This document shows positions 34,150 to 45,223 of a DNA stretch of 64,000 nt, one piece after another. The first letter of the stretch is position 1. Each line of letters opens with the position of its first letter. Both the position numbers and the translations under genes were made by a program. The stretch lies in contig QANY01009007.1 of the NCBI GenBank assembly GCA_003255025.1, forward strand, positions 1 through 64,000, read 5' to 3'. Under the pieces are notes generated by a model that worked only from the letters and a program-made list of their open reading frames with translations, did no database searches and was not told the DNA's origin. Origin of the DNA: Datisca glomerata (Eukaryota; Streptophyta; Magnoliopsida; Cucurbitales; Datiscaceae).

Positions 34150-34980
34150 ATGGAACAATCTGCTGAGATCAAAACTCTGCACGCTGAGAGACCGAAAAAA
34201 TTCAAAGGGGATGACTTCAAGCAATGGCAACAGAAGATGGTCTTCTATCTAACCACTCTCAATCTAGCACATCTGCTGACGGGCGATATTCCTCCTGTAC
34301 CGATGGAAGGATAATCGAACGAACTAGCATCTGCATAGGAAGCCTGGATCCATTCGGATTTCCTTTGCCGAAAATTTATCTTGAACGGCTTGGTAGACAC
34401 CCTCTACAACATCTACTTGTCATTTAAGACGGCAAAGGAACTGTGGCAAGCCTTGGAAAAGATATACAAAATGGAGGATGCCGGGACGAAGAAATTTATC
34501 GTCGGGAAATTCCTGAAATACGAGATGGATGATAAGACCACGGTAACCAGTTAAGTGGAGGAGTTGCAGATCATCTTCAACAACATGAAGGTCGAGGGGA
34601 TGATCGTGAATGAACCGTTCCAAGTCGCATCCATCATCAAGAAGCTGCCGCCGTCATGGAAGGACTTCAAGAATTATCTGAAGCACAAACGTAAGGAGCT
34701 CAGCATGAAGGATCTGATTGTTCGACTGAGGATAGAGGAGGACAACCGGGAAAATGAAAAGAAAGTGATGTGGGCAATCTACGGAATGAAAGCTAATGTG
34801 GTAGAAGGAAACAAATCCAATCCACCGGACAAGAAAAGGAAGATATCGACGAGCAATGCTCAAAAAGGTAATTTAGATAAATTCATTAAGGGAAGTTGCT
34901 GGATGTGCGGTAAAGCCGGACATAGAGCAAAGGACCGCCAGTTTAAGAAAGATCAAAATGAAGGTAACCAAACCCGTAAC
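34150..34980 (+). pseudogene. copia element 2 gag
   Basis: Starts MEQSAEIKTLHAERPKKFKG 18 bp after the LTR, then a UBN2-type Gag: DDFKQWQQKMVFYLTT, LVDTLYNIYLSFKTAKELW, KKFIVGKFLKYEMDDK, LPPSWKDFKNYLKHKRKELS. The zinc knuckle SCWMCGKAGHRAKDRQF at about 34894-34944 has Arg where the fourth zinc ligand Cys should stand. Stops at 34312 (TAA) and about 34552 (TAA). No standard Met primer site follows the LTR; ATCTAAAGACAATAATC is found in its place. Confidence 0.88.
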
Positions 34981-36190
34981 AGCGGGAAAATAAACCAAGC
35001 AAATATGATAGAGATAGATGATCTCTATGCAATGATTTCAGAGATCTATATGGTCACTGACGTCAAGGAATGGTGGGTCGACACTGGTGCTACGAAGCAC
35101 GTGTGCAGTGACCGAACCATTTTTTCAACTTATGCTGAGGTTGATAAAGATGAGGTTCTCTATATGGAGAATGCCTCAAAAGCTGATGTTAAGGGAAATG
35201 GAAAGGTTGTGCTGAAATTCACATCCGGAAAACAACTTACTCTCCTAGACGTCATGCACGTGCCAGAAATTCATAGAAATTTGGTTTCAGGATCTCTTTT
35301 ATGTAAAAGTGGATTTAAGCTTGTCTTTGATGCTGGTAAGTTTATTCTGACTAAGGGAGGGATGTTTGTTAGGAAGGGTTATAGTTTTTATGGTCTTTTT
35401 AAACTTAATGTGTCTGTTGTAACTCCTGCAATTATTAATAATAATTCTGCTGCTTCTTCCGTTTATATCGCTGAACTTTCTAATATTTGGCATGCTAGAT
35501 TAGGTCATGTTAATTTTCGTTCCTTACAAGGTATGATTAATTTAGAACTTCTACCTAGATTTAACCTAGAAAAAGGAAACAAATGTGAAATATGCGTAGA
35601 ATCTAAATTTGTAAGAAAATCATTTAAATCTGTAGAGAGAACGAATGACCTACTTGATTTAATACATAGTGATTTATGTTATTTAAAATTAACTCCTAGT
35701 AGGGGAGGTATAAAATATTTTGTTACATTTATTGATGATTTCAGTAAATATTGTTATGTATATCTGCTTCATTCAAATGATGAGACTTTGGATATGTTTA
35801 AGACATATAAGTCTGAAGTTGAACAACAACTTGGTAAACATATCAAAGTGCTTAGATCTTACCGGGGTGGAAAATATGAATCCACTATGCTGTCTGAATT
35901 CTGTGCTCTACACGGAATTGTGCATCAAACTACAACATCTTACACGCCTCAACAGAATGGGGTGGCTGAAAGGAAAAATAGAACTCTGAAAGATATGGTG
36001 AACTATATGTTGAACTATATGTTGAACAGTTCTAGATTACCCTAAAATTTGTGGGGGAGGCCTTGCTTGCAGCAAACACCATACTTAACAGGATTTCACA
36101 TAAGAAGACCAACAAGTCTCCTTATGAAGAGTGGAAAGGGAAGTTACCTTCCTATAAAATTCTAAAAGTGTAGGGGTGTCTCGCAAAGGT
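34981..36190 (+). pseudogene. copia element 2 protease and integrase
   Basis: Continues in the gag frame. Protease: EWWVDTGATKHVCSDRTIF (D-T-G-A). Integrase: HHCC finger HARLGHVNFRSLQGM and CEICVESKF. Core: LIHSDLCYLKL (first Asp), VTFIDDFSKYCYVYLL, and IKVLRSYRGGKYES, where the second catalytic Asp (normally RSDRGGE) is Tyr. Then TTTSYTPQQNGVAERKNRTL. A 12-bp duplication gives NYMLNYMLN at 36001-36024. The frame stops at 36043-36045 and a frameshift follows before 36201. Confidence 0.92.
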
Positions 36191-36200
36191 ACAAGTACCA

Positions 36201-37325
36201 TTGCCAAAGAGAGTAAAGCTTGGACCTAAGATAATAGACTATGTTTTCATTGGATATGCATTGAACAGTGCTGCATATAGATTTTTGGTTATTAGGTCAG
36301 AAATTTCTGACATAAATACCAACTCTATTATGGAGTCTGTCAATGCGGAATTCTTTGAGAATATGTTTCCTTTTAAGGAAGGAAGACATAGTCAAAATGT
36401 CAAAAGAGGATTAGAAGAAAATTTTTCTAGAGCTCAGATTGATGAAGAATCTGAACCTGAGATTAGAAGAAGTAAAAGAGCTAAAACGAGTACCTCATTT
36501 GGCCTAGAGTTTCTAACATACCTGACGGAGGCCGAACCTCAAACCTATAAGGAGGCAATGTCCAACCCTGAGGCTCCTTTTTGGAAGGAAGCAGTCGATA
36601 ATGAGATAGATTCCATAATGCAAAATAATACATGGAAGTTGGTTGATCTCCCTCCTGGGAATAAACTAATAGGTTGTAAATGGATCTTCAAAAGAAAGCT
36701 GACAGCTGATGGTACTATTAAAAAGTACAAAGCTCGGTTGGTAGCTAAAGGATACCGACAGAAGGAAGGCATATACTTTTTCGATACCTATTCTCCAGTG
36801 ACGAGATTCACATCTATTAGGATGCTGATTGCACTAGCAGCTTTGCATACTTTGAAAATTCATCAAATGGATATACAGACTGTTTTCTTGAATGGAGAAT
36901 TGGATGAAGAAATCTATATGGAACAGCATGAAGGGTTCGTGGTTAAAGGCCAAGAACGAAAGGTCTGTAAACTTGTTAAATCACTTTATGGATTAAAACA
37001 AGCACCGAAGCAATGGCATGAGAAGTTTGATCATACAATGTTATCTGCTGGATTCAAGATAAATGAGTGTGATAAATGTGTCTACATTAAAGGTACTAAT
37101 GATCAGTTTGTCATAGTATGCTTATATGTAGATGACATGCTTATAGTGGGATCAAACAAGGATATAATATCATCTACCAAGAGGATGTTGAATTCTAAAT
37201 TTGACATGAAAGACTTAGGTCAAGTAGATGTCATTCTTGGAATTCAAGTAAAGAGAACTGAAAATGAATATATCCTTACCCAGTCTTACTATGTAGAAAA
37301 GATTTGGAAAAGGTTTGGGCAATAA
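36201..37325 (+). pseudogene. copia element 2 reverse transcriptase
   Basis: A 374-codon open frame. Residues about 115-360 are RT: WKEAVDNEIDSIMQNNTW, LIGCKWIFKRKLTADG, YKARLVAKGYRQKEGI, YSPVTRFTSIRMLIALA, HQMDIQTVFLNGELDEEIYM, SLYGLKQAPKQWH, then the active site VCLYVDDMLIVG with both Asp kept, DMKDLGQVDVILGI and GTNDQFV before it. One motif residue differs from the usual DVKTAFLNG. The frame is open but has no usable start and is separated from integrase by a frameshift. Confidence 0.93.
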
Positions 37326-37970
37326 GAAAACAAACCTGCTGTAACTTCTTTCGACCCAAATTGTAAGTTAAGGAAGAATAATGGAGTTGGAGTATCTCAA
37401 TTAGAGTACTCACAAATAATTGGAAGTTTAATGTATATCATGAATTGCATCAAGCCTGATATAGCCTATTCATTTGGAAGGCTGGCAAGATATACGAGTA
37501 ATTCTGGACGTGATCACTGGAGTGCATTGGTGAGAGTACTAAGGTACTTAAAATTCACAATGAACTACGGACTGCATTACTCAACCTATCCACCGGTGAT
37601 AGAAGGATTTAGTGATGCTAACTAAATATCAGACAGTTTAGAGACTAAATCTACTAGTGTATATGTGTTTACCCTAGGTGGTGGAGCTATCTCGTGGAGG
37701 TCTACTAAGCGGACCTATATAGCTCGTTCAACTATGGAATCAGAATTCATAGCATTGGACAAAGCTTGTGAAGAAGCAAAATGGCTCAGGAATTTTTTGG
37801 AAGATATTCCGGTGTGGCCAAAACCTGTGTCAGCTATATGTGTCCACTGTGACAATATGACTACAACCTTTAGAGCGAAAAATAATGTGTATAATGGTAA
37901 GTCTAGACATATTAGACAAAGACATAATAGATTAAACAGTTATTGTCCAATGGGGTGGTGTCCTTAGACT
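37326..37970 (+). pseudogene. copia element 2 RNase H
   Basis: Two frames: [20 protein letters not shown] and [20 protein letters not shown] (37400-37530), then after a stop at 37624 [20 protein letters not shown] and [20 protein letters not shown] with the catalytic Glu, and [10 protein letters not shown] with the Asp. The tail reads SRHIRQRHN with His. Typical copia RNase H in three pieces. Confidence 0.9.
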
Positions 37971-38645
37971 TTATAAGGTCAAAAGAGAATCTTGCTGATC
38001 CTCTGACAAAAGGATTGTCAAGGGAACTAATAAAATAAATATCAAGGGGAATTGGGCTAAAGCCTATTCAATGAATCATTCAGGTGGTGACATAACCTAA
38101 TTGACTAGAGATCCCAAGATCTAGGTTCAATAGGCAAACTGGCATGGATGATTCAAATTGAAACACTGAGAAACCTATGGTTTCTTCCTGTTCCTATGAT
38201 ATGAAGTTAGTGTGTTGTCTGTCGACATAAAAGGGTATACGTAAGTATTTAATGACATTGATGTTCTGCTTGCCAGAGGAGTAGTGACAGAATACTCTTA
38301 GTCGTTGTCACCTATATGAGAGTAGAAGTGGGGTCGCTTCTATATGATGTCTGAATGGCTTAACCTCTCTAAAGCTCTTATGAAAGCGGGATATGTTCAT
38401 GACCAAAATGAACAAAATCGTATGAACTCAGATGTATTAAGATGAGATATCTGTGAAATTTGTTGTCTCGGTTTATCTTAGAGGAAGTTTAGTTCAAGAA
38501 TGAAGTTCACTGTTCTTCAGAATAAATCCGATGAATTCTCACTACAGAAGGTTCAAGTCCAAAAGACACATCTCTTGATACATATATCATCTTCTCTCTT
38601 TCATGTTGTTGTCTAGTTAGGACACATTTCATTCATGTGAGTGAT
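37971..38645. other. copia element 2 non-coding 3' region
   Basis: About 675 bp between RNase H and the 3' LTR. Its first 60 bp still encode a copia tail (LADPLTKGLSRELI). The remainder has no open frame. Such long 3' leaders occur in some copia lineages. Confidence 0.6.
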
Positions 38646-39521
38646 TGTTGGAGAAAAAAGAAGAATAGAAGAAAAATCAAAGAAAGATTGAAAATTGAAT
38701 GAAAGTGTGTGATGTGAAATAGAGTGAAAATTTGTCCCACATTAGAAATACAAGGATAGAATGTTGGGTTTATAAATTCAACATTCATGCCTTGGGGTTA
38801 GCCCCAAGGGGCACCCCACATTTTGTGAGGAAGAGAGAACCTAGATAACACATGGTCCTCCCTTCACAGGCGCGCCGCCGTCGCCGTCTAGCTCGGCTCG
38901 GTTCGGTTCGGTTCAGTTTTGGTACGGTCAAAAGATTTATTTTTGAATAAATTTTTTTTGATTTATTTGGAGAGTGATTTACTTGGAGAGGAAGTAAATA
39001 TCTCCAAACAGAATCTGTAATTATCTGCAGAAGATAATTAAAATATCTCCATTATCTCACAATATCATCATAAATCAGATTCTAGTTTATCTTCAAGTTT
39101 GGCTTGCTCTCCAAGCTAAAAACGTTATATATAGAATAGGGCATCATTAGCTTCGTTTAAGAGTAGAAAAACACGAACACAAAAGCATCCTGCATATTGA
39201 GAGAAATACAAGTGAGGGTCAGAGTAATCGTTTGCTGTACTATGCCTTGGATCGTTGTATCCTGCAGAGACGATTCGTCGTAGTCTCCAAGCACCATGTG
39301 GAGGACTATTATTGTCTTTAGGACATTGCTTACGAGCAATCCTCGATCTACATCGTTTTTCGGTTCTAATTTTGCTGTAATCGTTTTTCCTGTTTTTATT
39401 TGTTTATTAGATCAAATAATTTTACTGTAATCGTTTCTGTTGCAATTTAGTTGTAATCATTCCTTATTTCTTTATAATCGTTGGTTAATGAAAATATTTT
39501 GTTCCATCTCTACACATAACA
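38646..39521 (+). repeat. 3' LTR of copia element 2
   Basis: 876 bp, full length. It includes a CGGTTCGGTTCGGTTC tract near 38900 and a CGCCGCCGTCGCCG tract. Likely promoter near GTTATATATAGAATAGG (39123-39139), which is deleted from the 5' LTR. The element's own 5' promoter may therefore be lost. Confidence 0.92.
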
Positions 39522-39598
39522 CTGTGTAGGGTCTGGCTTAAAGTGTGCGTGAGGAAGAAGATGAACATTCAATCTGGAATATTTTGCAGTCTCTGAAT
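39522..39598 (+). pseudogene. Open frame interrupted by copia element 2 (right part)
   Basis: Begins with the second copy of the target duplication (CTGTG). Joined in frame to 33361 it would continue LCRVWLKVCVRKKMNIQSG and reach TGA at 39593-39595. The basic tail after a hydrophobic segment resembles a short cytosolic tail of a membrane protein. Not recognised. Confidence 0.35.
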
Positions 39599-40424
39599 TA
39601 CTGGAAATTTAAAAACTTGAACCATTTTTCAGAATAGGCTTGCAAATATGATCCTTAATCCCTTCCCATGGCCAAATAATTAAGTTTTAAGCATAAATGA
39701 GGCTAAATAGAATTAATGAAAATAAAGGCAAGAAATTGTCTAAATAGCATCTTGTATTGCTTGAGTGTCTAAAACGTACAAGTTTGGGCTCCATTACCAT
39801 TAGCTACATAATGAAATGCATTAGGGAAGTAAAAGAGAGTGTTTAGGGAGGATTATTTGACAGTTGCATCAGGATGGTTAAGCATGATTTTGCCGCTGCG
39901 TTTTGGGGTTGGAAGAATAATAATAATGTAATAGCTTGTGGATGATTTATGCCTATGGGGTTTAGCTTCAAATCACAACATAAAATAGGTTAGAGGAAAG
40001 CTACGGAGAGGAGGGTGATTTCTCTAAGCATTGAAGCTTCAACCGAGAGCTTCAATGGATCAAATGGGTACGGGCAATAGTAGAGAGAGAGAGTGAACCA
40101 GAGAGACTGTGTGTATGAACCAGGGAGAGAGTGAGCTAGAGAGAGCGAACCAGGGAGAGAGTGAGCTAGAGAGAGCGAACCAGAGAGAGCACGAACCAGA
40201 GAGACCCATGCAGAGAAACCCAAGCCCACGCTAAAGCTAGAAACCTATCTCTCTTTCTGAGAAAGTGGGAGAGAAGCAAATAGACCCACGCAGAGAGGAG
40301 ACCCACACCAAACTTTTGTTTATTTTTTTAGCTGCAAGAGACAAGGAACGAGAGAGACATAGATACGTGATGATTGCTTTATTTCACTTGACCATGAGGA
40401 TAAGAAAGTAGTTCTGGGTCTATA
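39599..40424. other. Intergenic DNA with AG-rich repeats
   Basis: No assigned gene. 40085-40205 holds about five copies of a 25-32-bp unit around GAGAGCGAACCAGGGAGAGAGTGAGCTA. Seen on the minus strand this gives the Ser/Leu repeats of an otherwise meaningless 79-codon frame. Confidence 0.5.
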
Positions 40425-41269
40425 TTAAAGTTCGTTTGATATAAAATTGTGAGTAAAATATTTTTTTAAAATAAAATTGTTAGAATATGTTTATGAAAAT
40501 GTATATACTTGAAAAGTCAAGATTATTTTGTTTGTTAACATTTGAGAATATTTTGATTTAATGGTAGGGTGTTAAATTACTTAATTTGTTTTGATGGAAT
40601 ACGCAAAAAGATGTTTTAAACATTATTATCAAATTTCAATTTTACCTTTGGACTAAAAAATGTTTATAATTAATAATTATTTAATGTATAATAAGATAAT
40701 CATCATAAGTAATAAAAAAATGTAGATTTTACCCATTGGTTTTTTACCCATGAATTTTTTTCATATATACTTACTAATTGTTTGACCAAACCATTATATT
40801 ATGATACGTTGTGTAGATTTTCATCAAATATTGTTCATATAATTGAGCTAATACCGCTGTAAGTGTATTAATGTAGTATAAAGTTTATAATATAGGATAA
40901 TGATTTTTATAAGAAAAATACTCATGATTTTCAACTCAATAATCAAAATTATAGTACTAAAATAAATTTGTATCAAATTTCAATCATGATCTTAAGTAAA
41001 ATTCAATTTATAATTAGTCTAATATCAAAAGATGTAAACATAATATATTTTATAAAATATGAAAAGATAGATTCTCAATTCAATTACTACATTTTCATAC
41101 ACATATGTTGACTGTATTTACATGTGACATGTCAAAAGTATGGACAAAACACTCATGTGCATATCATAAATGCAACAACAAAATATATACCCTTGTGCAC
41201 ATCATACGTGGCATAAAAATATATCAATCTCTTGATGATGTTAACAATTACCTTGGAGTACCTTAAACC

Positions 41270-41960
41270 CATTTTTCTAGACAAAGCATCACGAAGAACT
41301 CTAGAGCCTGCTGCTAAACCCTCTCATCTAGGTAAGACATAAATAAATTATAAATCTTGAGCGCAAACTCCCAAGACATTAGTTGCAATTTCATTCTTTC
41401 TTGTATGATACCGAGGTCTATCAATAGCACGTACATTGACCTTAATGTAGGTTCCATCTAAAGCTCCTAAACAATTCTGGATTAATAAAATTCCAAATGT
41501 TACAAACCTTACAGTTTGGTATATAAGAAGAAATCTAATTTGAAGTGCATATTTGATACCTTGAACCACTTCCATCTTCTATATATAGAGTTTTCAAGGA
41601 TTGGCACTGATTTTTTCAATAACACATCATGTAGACATAGCACTGAGTTCAAAACTTTTATAAATACCTACTCATTGTTTCACCAGAACGTGCAAAATGT
41701 CGTCTAACGATTATATTCTTCACTCCATGTGCAATTATATGTAAGAAGATAGCAGTCATTTCTTCCACATCCATATTCCTAGTTTCCCTTAATTGACCAA
41801 CTGTCTTAAGAAGTTGACATAAAATGGTAAATGTTCTTCTATCCATTCGCTTGCTTTCAGAACATGCTAAGTCATTTGTAAATATCAAATGATATATCAT
41901 CCCGCACAATTCTACGCTTCTTTCTCCTAGAATTGGCGGTGACTATCATAATCAGAAATA
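41270..41960 (-). pseudogene. PIF/Harbinger transposase (DDE_Tnp_4), broken
   Basis: Read from 41951: RRKKRRIVRDDISFD, then in another frame MDRRTFTILCQLLKTVGQL, MDVEEMTAIFLHIIAHGVKN and FARSGETMSRYL (the N-terminal helix-turn-helix region), then NCLGALDGTYIKV (first catalytic Asp kept), RPRYHTRKNEIATNVLGVC, and after stops FIYVLPR and EGLAAGSRVLRDALSRK. The second catalytic Asp of the usual ADSRVLRDA block is Gly here. The third acidic residue region is not found. It is therefore inactive through stops, frameshifts and loss of active-site residues. Confidence 0.88.
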
Positions 41961-43469
41961 AAATTGTCGATTGTTTTAACATCTCCAAGTAGTGAACTAA
42001 AATACACATAATTCATCTTTTGGTAGCCAAAGGAAGGCGAGCCATATCTGTAAAATATAGTTTATCAAACATACGTACTTTAATCAGGTTTACCCATAGT
42101 AACAAAGAAGTTAAAGAGCCAAACAACGCCAGAAGCCACGAAATCAATATATATTGAAACGTAAAATAGAAATGAAAGCAGTGAGAGAATAAAAAAAGAG
42201 TTATACCTTCTTGTCAACAAAATCAACCTAGAAGCTAGCTTGAGCTCTCTAGTAAGGATCAGAAGATAACAACGGAGCTATACCTTACGCCTACATATAT
42301 AGCAAAGAAATTAGCATCTTTGACCAGATGATAAATATGTGAATAATGGATTAATCACATCATATGATGTTTGGTCTCTCACAGATAACAAACTCCATAT
42401 GATGTTTGGTCTCTAATAGATAACAAATAATTAAAACATAAAAACTATTCTTAAACTAGTTGCAGAACAGGTGCTTTGCACGTGGTTCGTAAAATTGCGT
42501 CTAACATTTTATCATAAAAAGATTAACATGAACATGTAAGAATCTTTTATATACAATCATAACAAACAATAGATCATTCTAATAATTATCACAAACTAAT
42601 GGTTCCTTATGCAACTCTGTGTTTCTCTCGAGAGATCTAAATGTAAGTTGATTTTTAACTTAGGTGTTTAAATTTTATCCTCCTAGCAGGCAAACTATCT
42701 GCTAGGCCTAGTTAGTGAATCTTTTACTTCTTCTTTATGGATTTTTCTAAAAAATTATTTTGTTAAAGCTATGGAATTACACTGTCAGATACTTAGTGAA
42801 GTAGCTTTGGTGCATATGGGAAACTTAAAGGTTCAATCCTCCTTGGAATTAAAAACATTACACTCTAATTAACGCATCAAATCAAAACCATAATCCAATT
42901 CTAAACCACAACATATGCTCTCAAAGATTTAGAACACTATGGTGGAAATGAGGCAAATCAACAAAAAAATCAAAACCAAAGCCCCAACCCAGTAAGTCCA
43001 CCGAGTCCTCCTCTTCAATTTCTTAGCATCATACAGCTCCCCAATCCAGCAAACACTTCCAAAAATGATAATGGAAAAGGCAAATAGTTATCAAATGTTC
43101 ATAACCCAAAATCAAGAAAGCAGATTTCAGGAAAAGCCACCTAGTTGCAGCCCTAGATCTATTAGAAATCAAATCTGATTTCAGAATTAACTATGTCTAA
43201 ATAGAAAAAAGCAGAGAGGATAAGAAGAACTCTTAACCAGCAAAATACTCGATCAATTACAGAGATAAGCATATTTCAACAAAGCCCTAATCAACTATGT
43301 CTAAATAGAAAAGGTAGAGATGTGCCTTAGTAAAATACTCGATCGATTACACATTGTAAGCACCTAATCAACTTTGTGTTTCTCTCGTTTCTCATGAAGC
43401 TCTGTAAAAACTCACTTCGAGTTTTTGGCCTGTGCAAAAAATAGAGAAGAGGGGCAGAACGTAGAAGGG

Positions 43470-43470
<1 letters not shown>

Positions 43471-43514
<44 letters not shown>
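43471..43514. repeat. (GA)n microsatellite
   Basis: About 22 uninterrupted AG dinucleotides at the border of the 78-bp repeat array inside the Harbinger element. Confidence 0.95.
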
Positions 43515-43519
<5 letters not shown>

Positions 43520-43740
43520 CATGGGTCGATGGAGCTCGTGAGTGAGAGGGAGAGGGAGAAGGCAGAACACAGAAGAGAAGTCTTCGTGAGAGAGCTTACC
43601 ATGGATCGATGCTCGTGAGTGAGAGGGAGAGGGACAAGAAAGAACGCAGAAGAGAATTCTTCGTGAGAGAGCTTACCATGGGTCGCTGCTCGTGAGTGAG
43701 AAGGAGAGGGAGAAGGCAAAACGCAGAAGAGAAGCCCGAG
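43515..43740. repeat. Three tandem copies of a 77-80-bp unit
   Basis: Units start GCTTACCATGGGTCGATG at about 43514, 43594 and 43671 and run through CTCGTGAGTGAGAGGGAGAG and CAGAAGAGAA. The first unit has a 3-bp insertion. The array lies inside the right terminal region of the Harbinger element. Confidence 0.88.
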
Positions 43741-43915
43741 ATAGATATACCCCTCGATTTTAGAAGGGTATCAAGATACCATCAATGGAGGGTATCTTGA
43801 CATTTCGATAATGTTAAAACACTTCAAAAAAAACTAAACCAAACAAAGGAATGTTAATATCATCTCACTTGCCAGGCATCTCACTTAATATCACCCCATA
43901 CCAAACATCCCCTTA

Positions 43916-45175
43916 GGATTTTTGTTACATTGTAAAAGATGATTTCTCTCATTTTTCGTTGCAATTCAATTGAAAGATTACAAATTATGATTGATTGCAA
44001 ATTAGGATTATAACCTAATTTAAAGATTACTCTAAATAAAAGTATCAATTTTTTTATCAAAGTTACATTATAAATTCTAAGAAGAATGAAAAATATGTGT
44101 GTAGAAACTTGACGAACTGCGCAAACTCATCTGATCAACAAAAATGTCAATTCAATTACAAGATAATTAAAAAAAATGGCGTGAAACTAACGGGCTTTAG
44201 CGCAAGATTTCTCAAAAGCTTTTCTTTTTCAGATAAGGTTTTCTTTAAGCTATAGCTGTACATAATGGTTCATGGGCTTGAAGAACTTGAGGCAAGGTAA
44301 AGGAGTATTGAGAAATAACAATGTTTGGAGTATAGATGACAGAGCCATTAGAAATTATAATTTATATGTTTGTATTTTATTCTGTATCAAAATGATTTAA
44401 TAATTTATTTTAAAAAATAATTTATTAAATTAATGTATCAATGTTTAACTCATCTTTGATAAATGAAAAATTGGTCTATAATTTAGTTATCATAGATTAC
44501 TCTTAATAAATACAATACCACCCTTTTTGTTTTTGTCATTTTTTGACAAAGTAATGCTTAGAAGTTTCTAAAATTAATAAACAAATTTAAAAATTTGAAA
44601 TAAACTACTTATTGATCAACGCAGTTAATCCTCTTAACAAAAAAATCAACATTGTTAACCGTATAATTTACGATATAAACATATCACTTAAAATATCATG
44701 TTTTTAACTAAATTAATATGATTTTATGTAATGAACAAATACTTAACTCCTCTTAAATAGCGGCGTGATTCAATCAAACCATATATTATAATTAATTTAA
44801 ATTATATTTAGTTCAAATATAGTTGATCCCACTGATATTCTTAACTATTACCATCAAAACAAAAGTAGAACTTCTTATAAAATCTTTCACTTTTTAAAAT
44901 GAACAAAACAATTATACTTATAATAATGGAAATGCTAAACTCCTACCAATAATTTCTTCACAACTAAAAACAATTAGTGAAGACTCTAGTAGGTTCTTAC
45001 GTACCCACACGGGTAACACCATGTCACCATCACGAGTTCAAATTCTATAGGAAAGATCACATATTGTTTGGATTCAGTTTTATCCGACCCTGTTGCCCAT
45101 TCTCTCTCTTAGGGTGGTTTTTCTCTCTAGGGCTACTCCTAGGGTTTCACATTTCTTAGTCTTGCTTTCTTTGTA
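43916..45175. other. AT-rich intergenic DNA
   Basis: No gene. Open frames are absent or under 60 codons. Confidence 0.6.
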
Positions 45176-45223
45176 TCTGTGAGAGGAGTGTGCTCTTTGG
45201 CTCTTTTGGGTTGTGCCTTCGTC

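Larger units (their letters stand above)
33362..39521 (+). mobile_element. Ty1/copia retrotransposon 2, both LTRs present
   Basis: 6.16 kb. LTRs TGTTGGAG...ACATAACA at 33362-34132 and 38646-39521; target duplication TTGTG (33357-33361) versus CTGTG (39522-39526), one mismatch. The interior holds gag, protease, integrase, RT and RNase H in copia order on the plus strand with few stops. It is younger than copia element 1. About 600 bp without coding capacity separate RNase H from the 3' LTR. The region before the 3' LTR, GTGAGTGAT, is a damaged form of the common copia purine tract GTGGGAGAT. Confidence 0.95.
40428..43912 (-). mobile_element. PIF/Harbinger DNA transposon, degenerate
   Basis: 3485 bp flanked by TTA (40425-40427) and TTA (43913-43915), the 3-bp target duplication of this superfamily. 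Left terminal repeat AAGTTCGTTTGATATAAAA; right terminal repeat read inward GGGGATGTTTGGTATGGGG, with a shared core GTTTGRTAT. A transposase pseudogene lies on the minus strand in the middle. No Myb-like second ORF was recognised. The left 550 bp are homologous, inverted, to 62905-63475. Confidence 0.85.
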
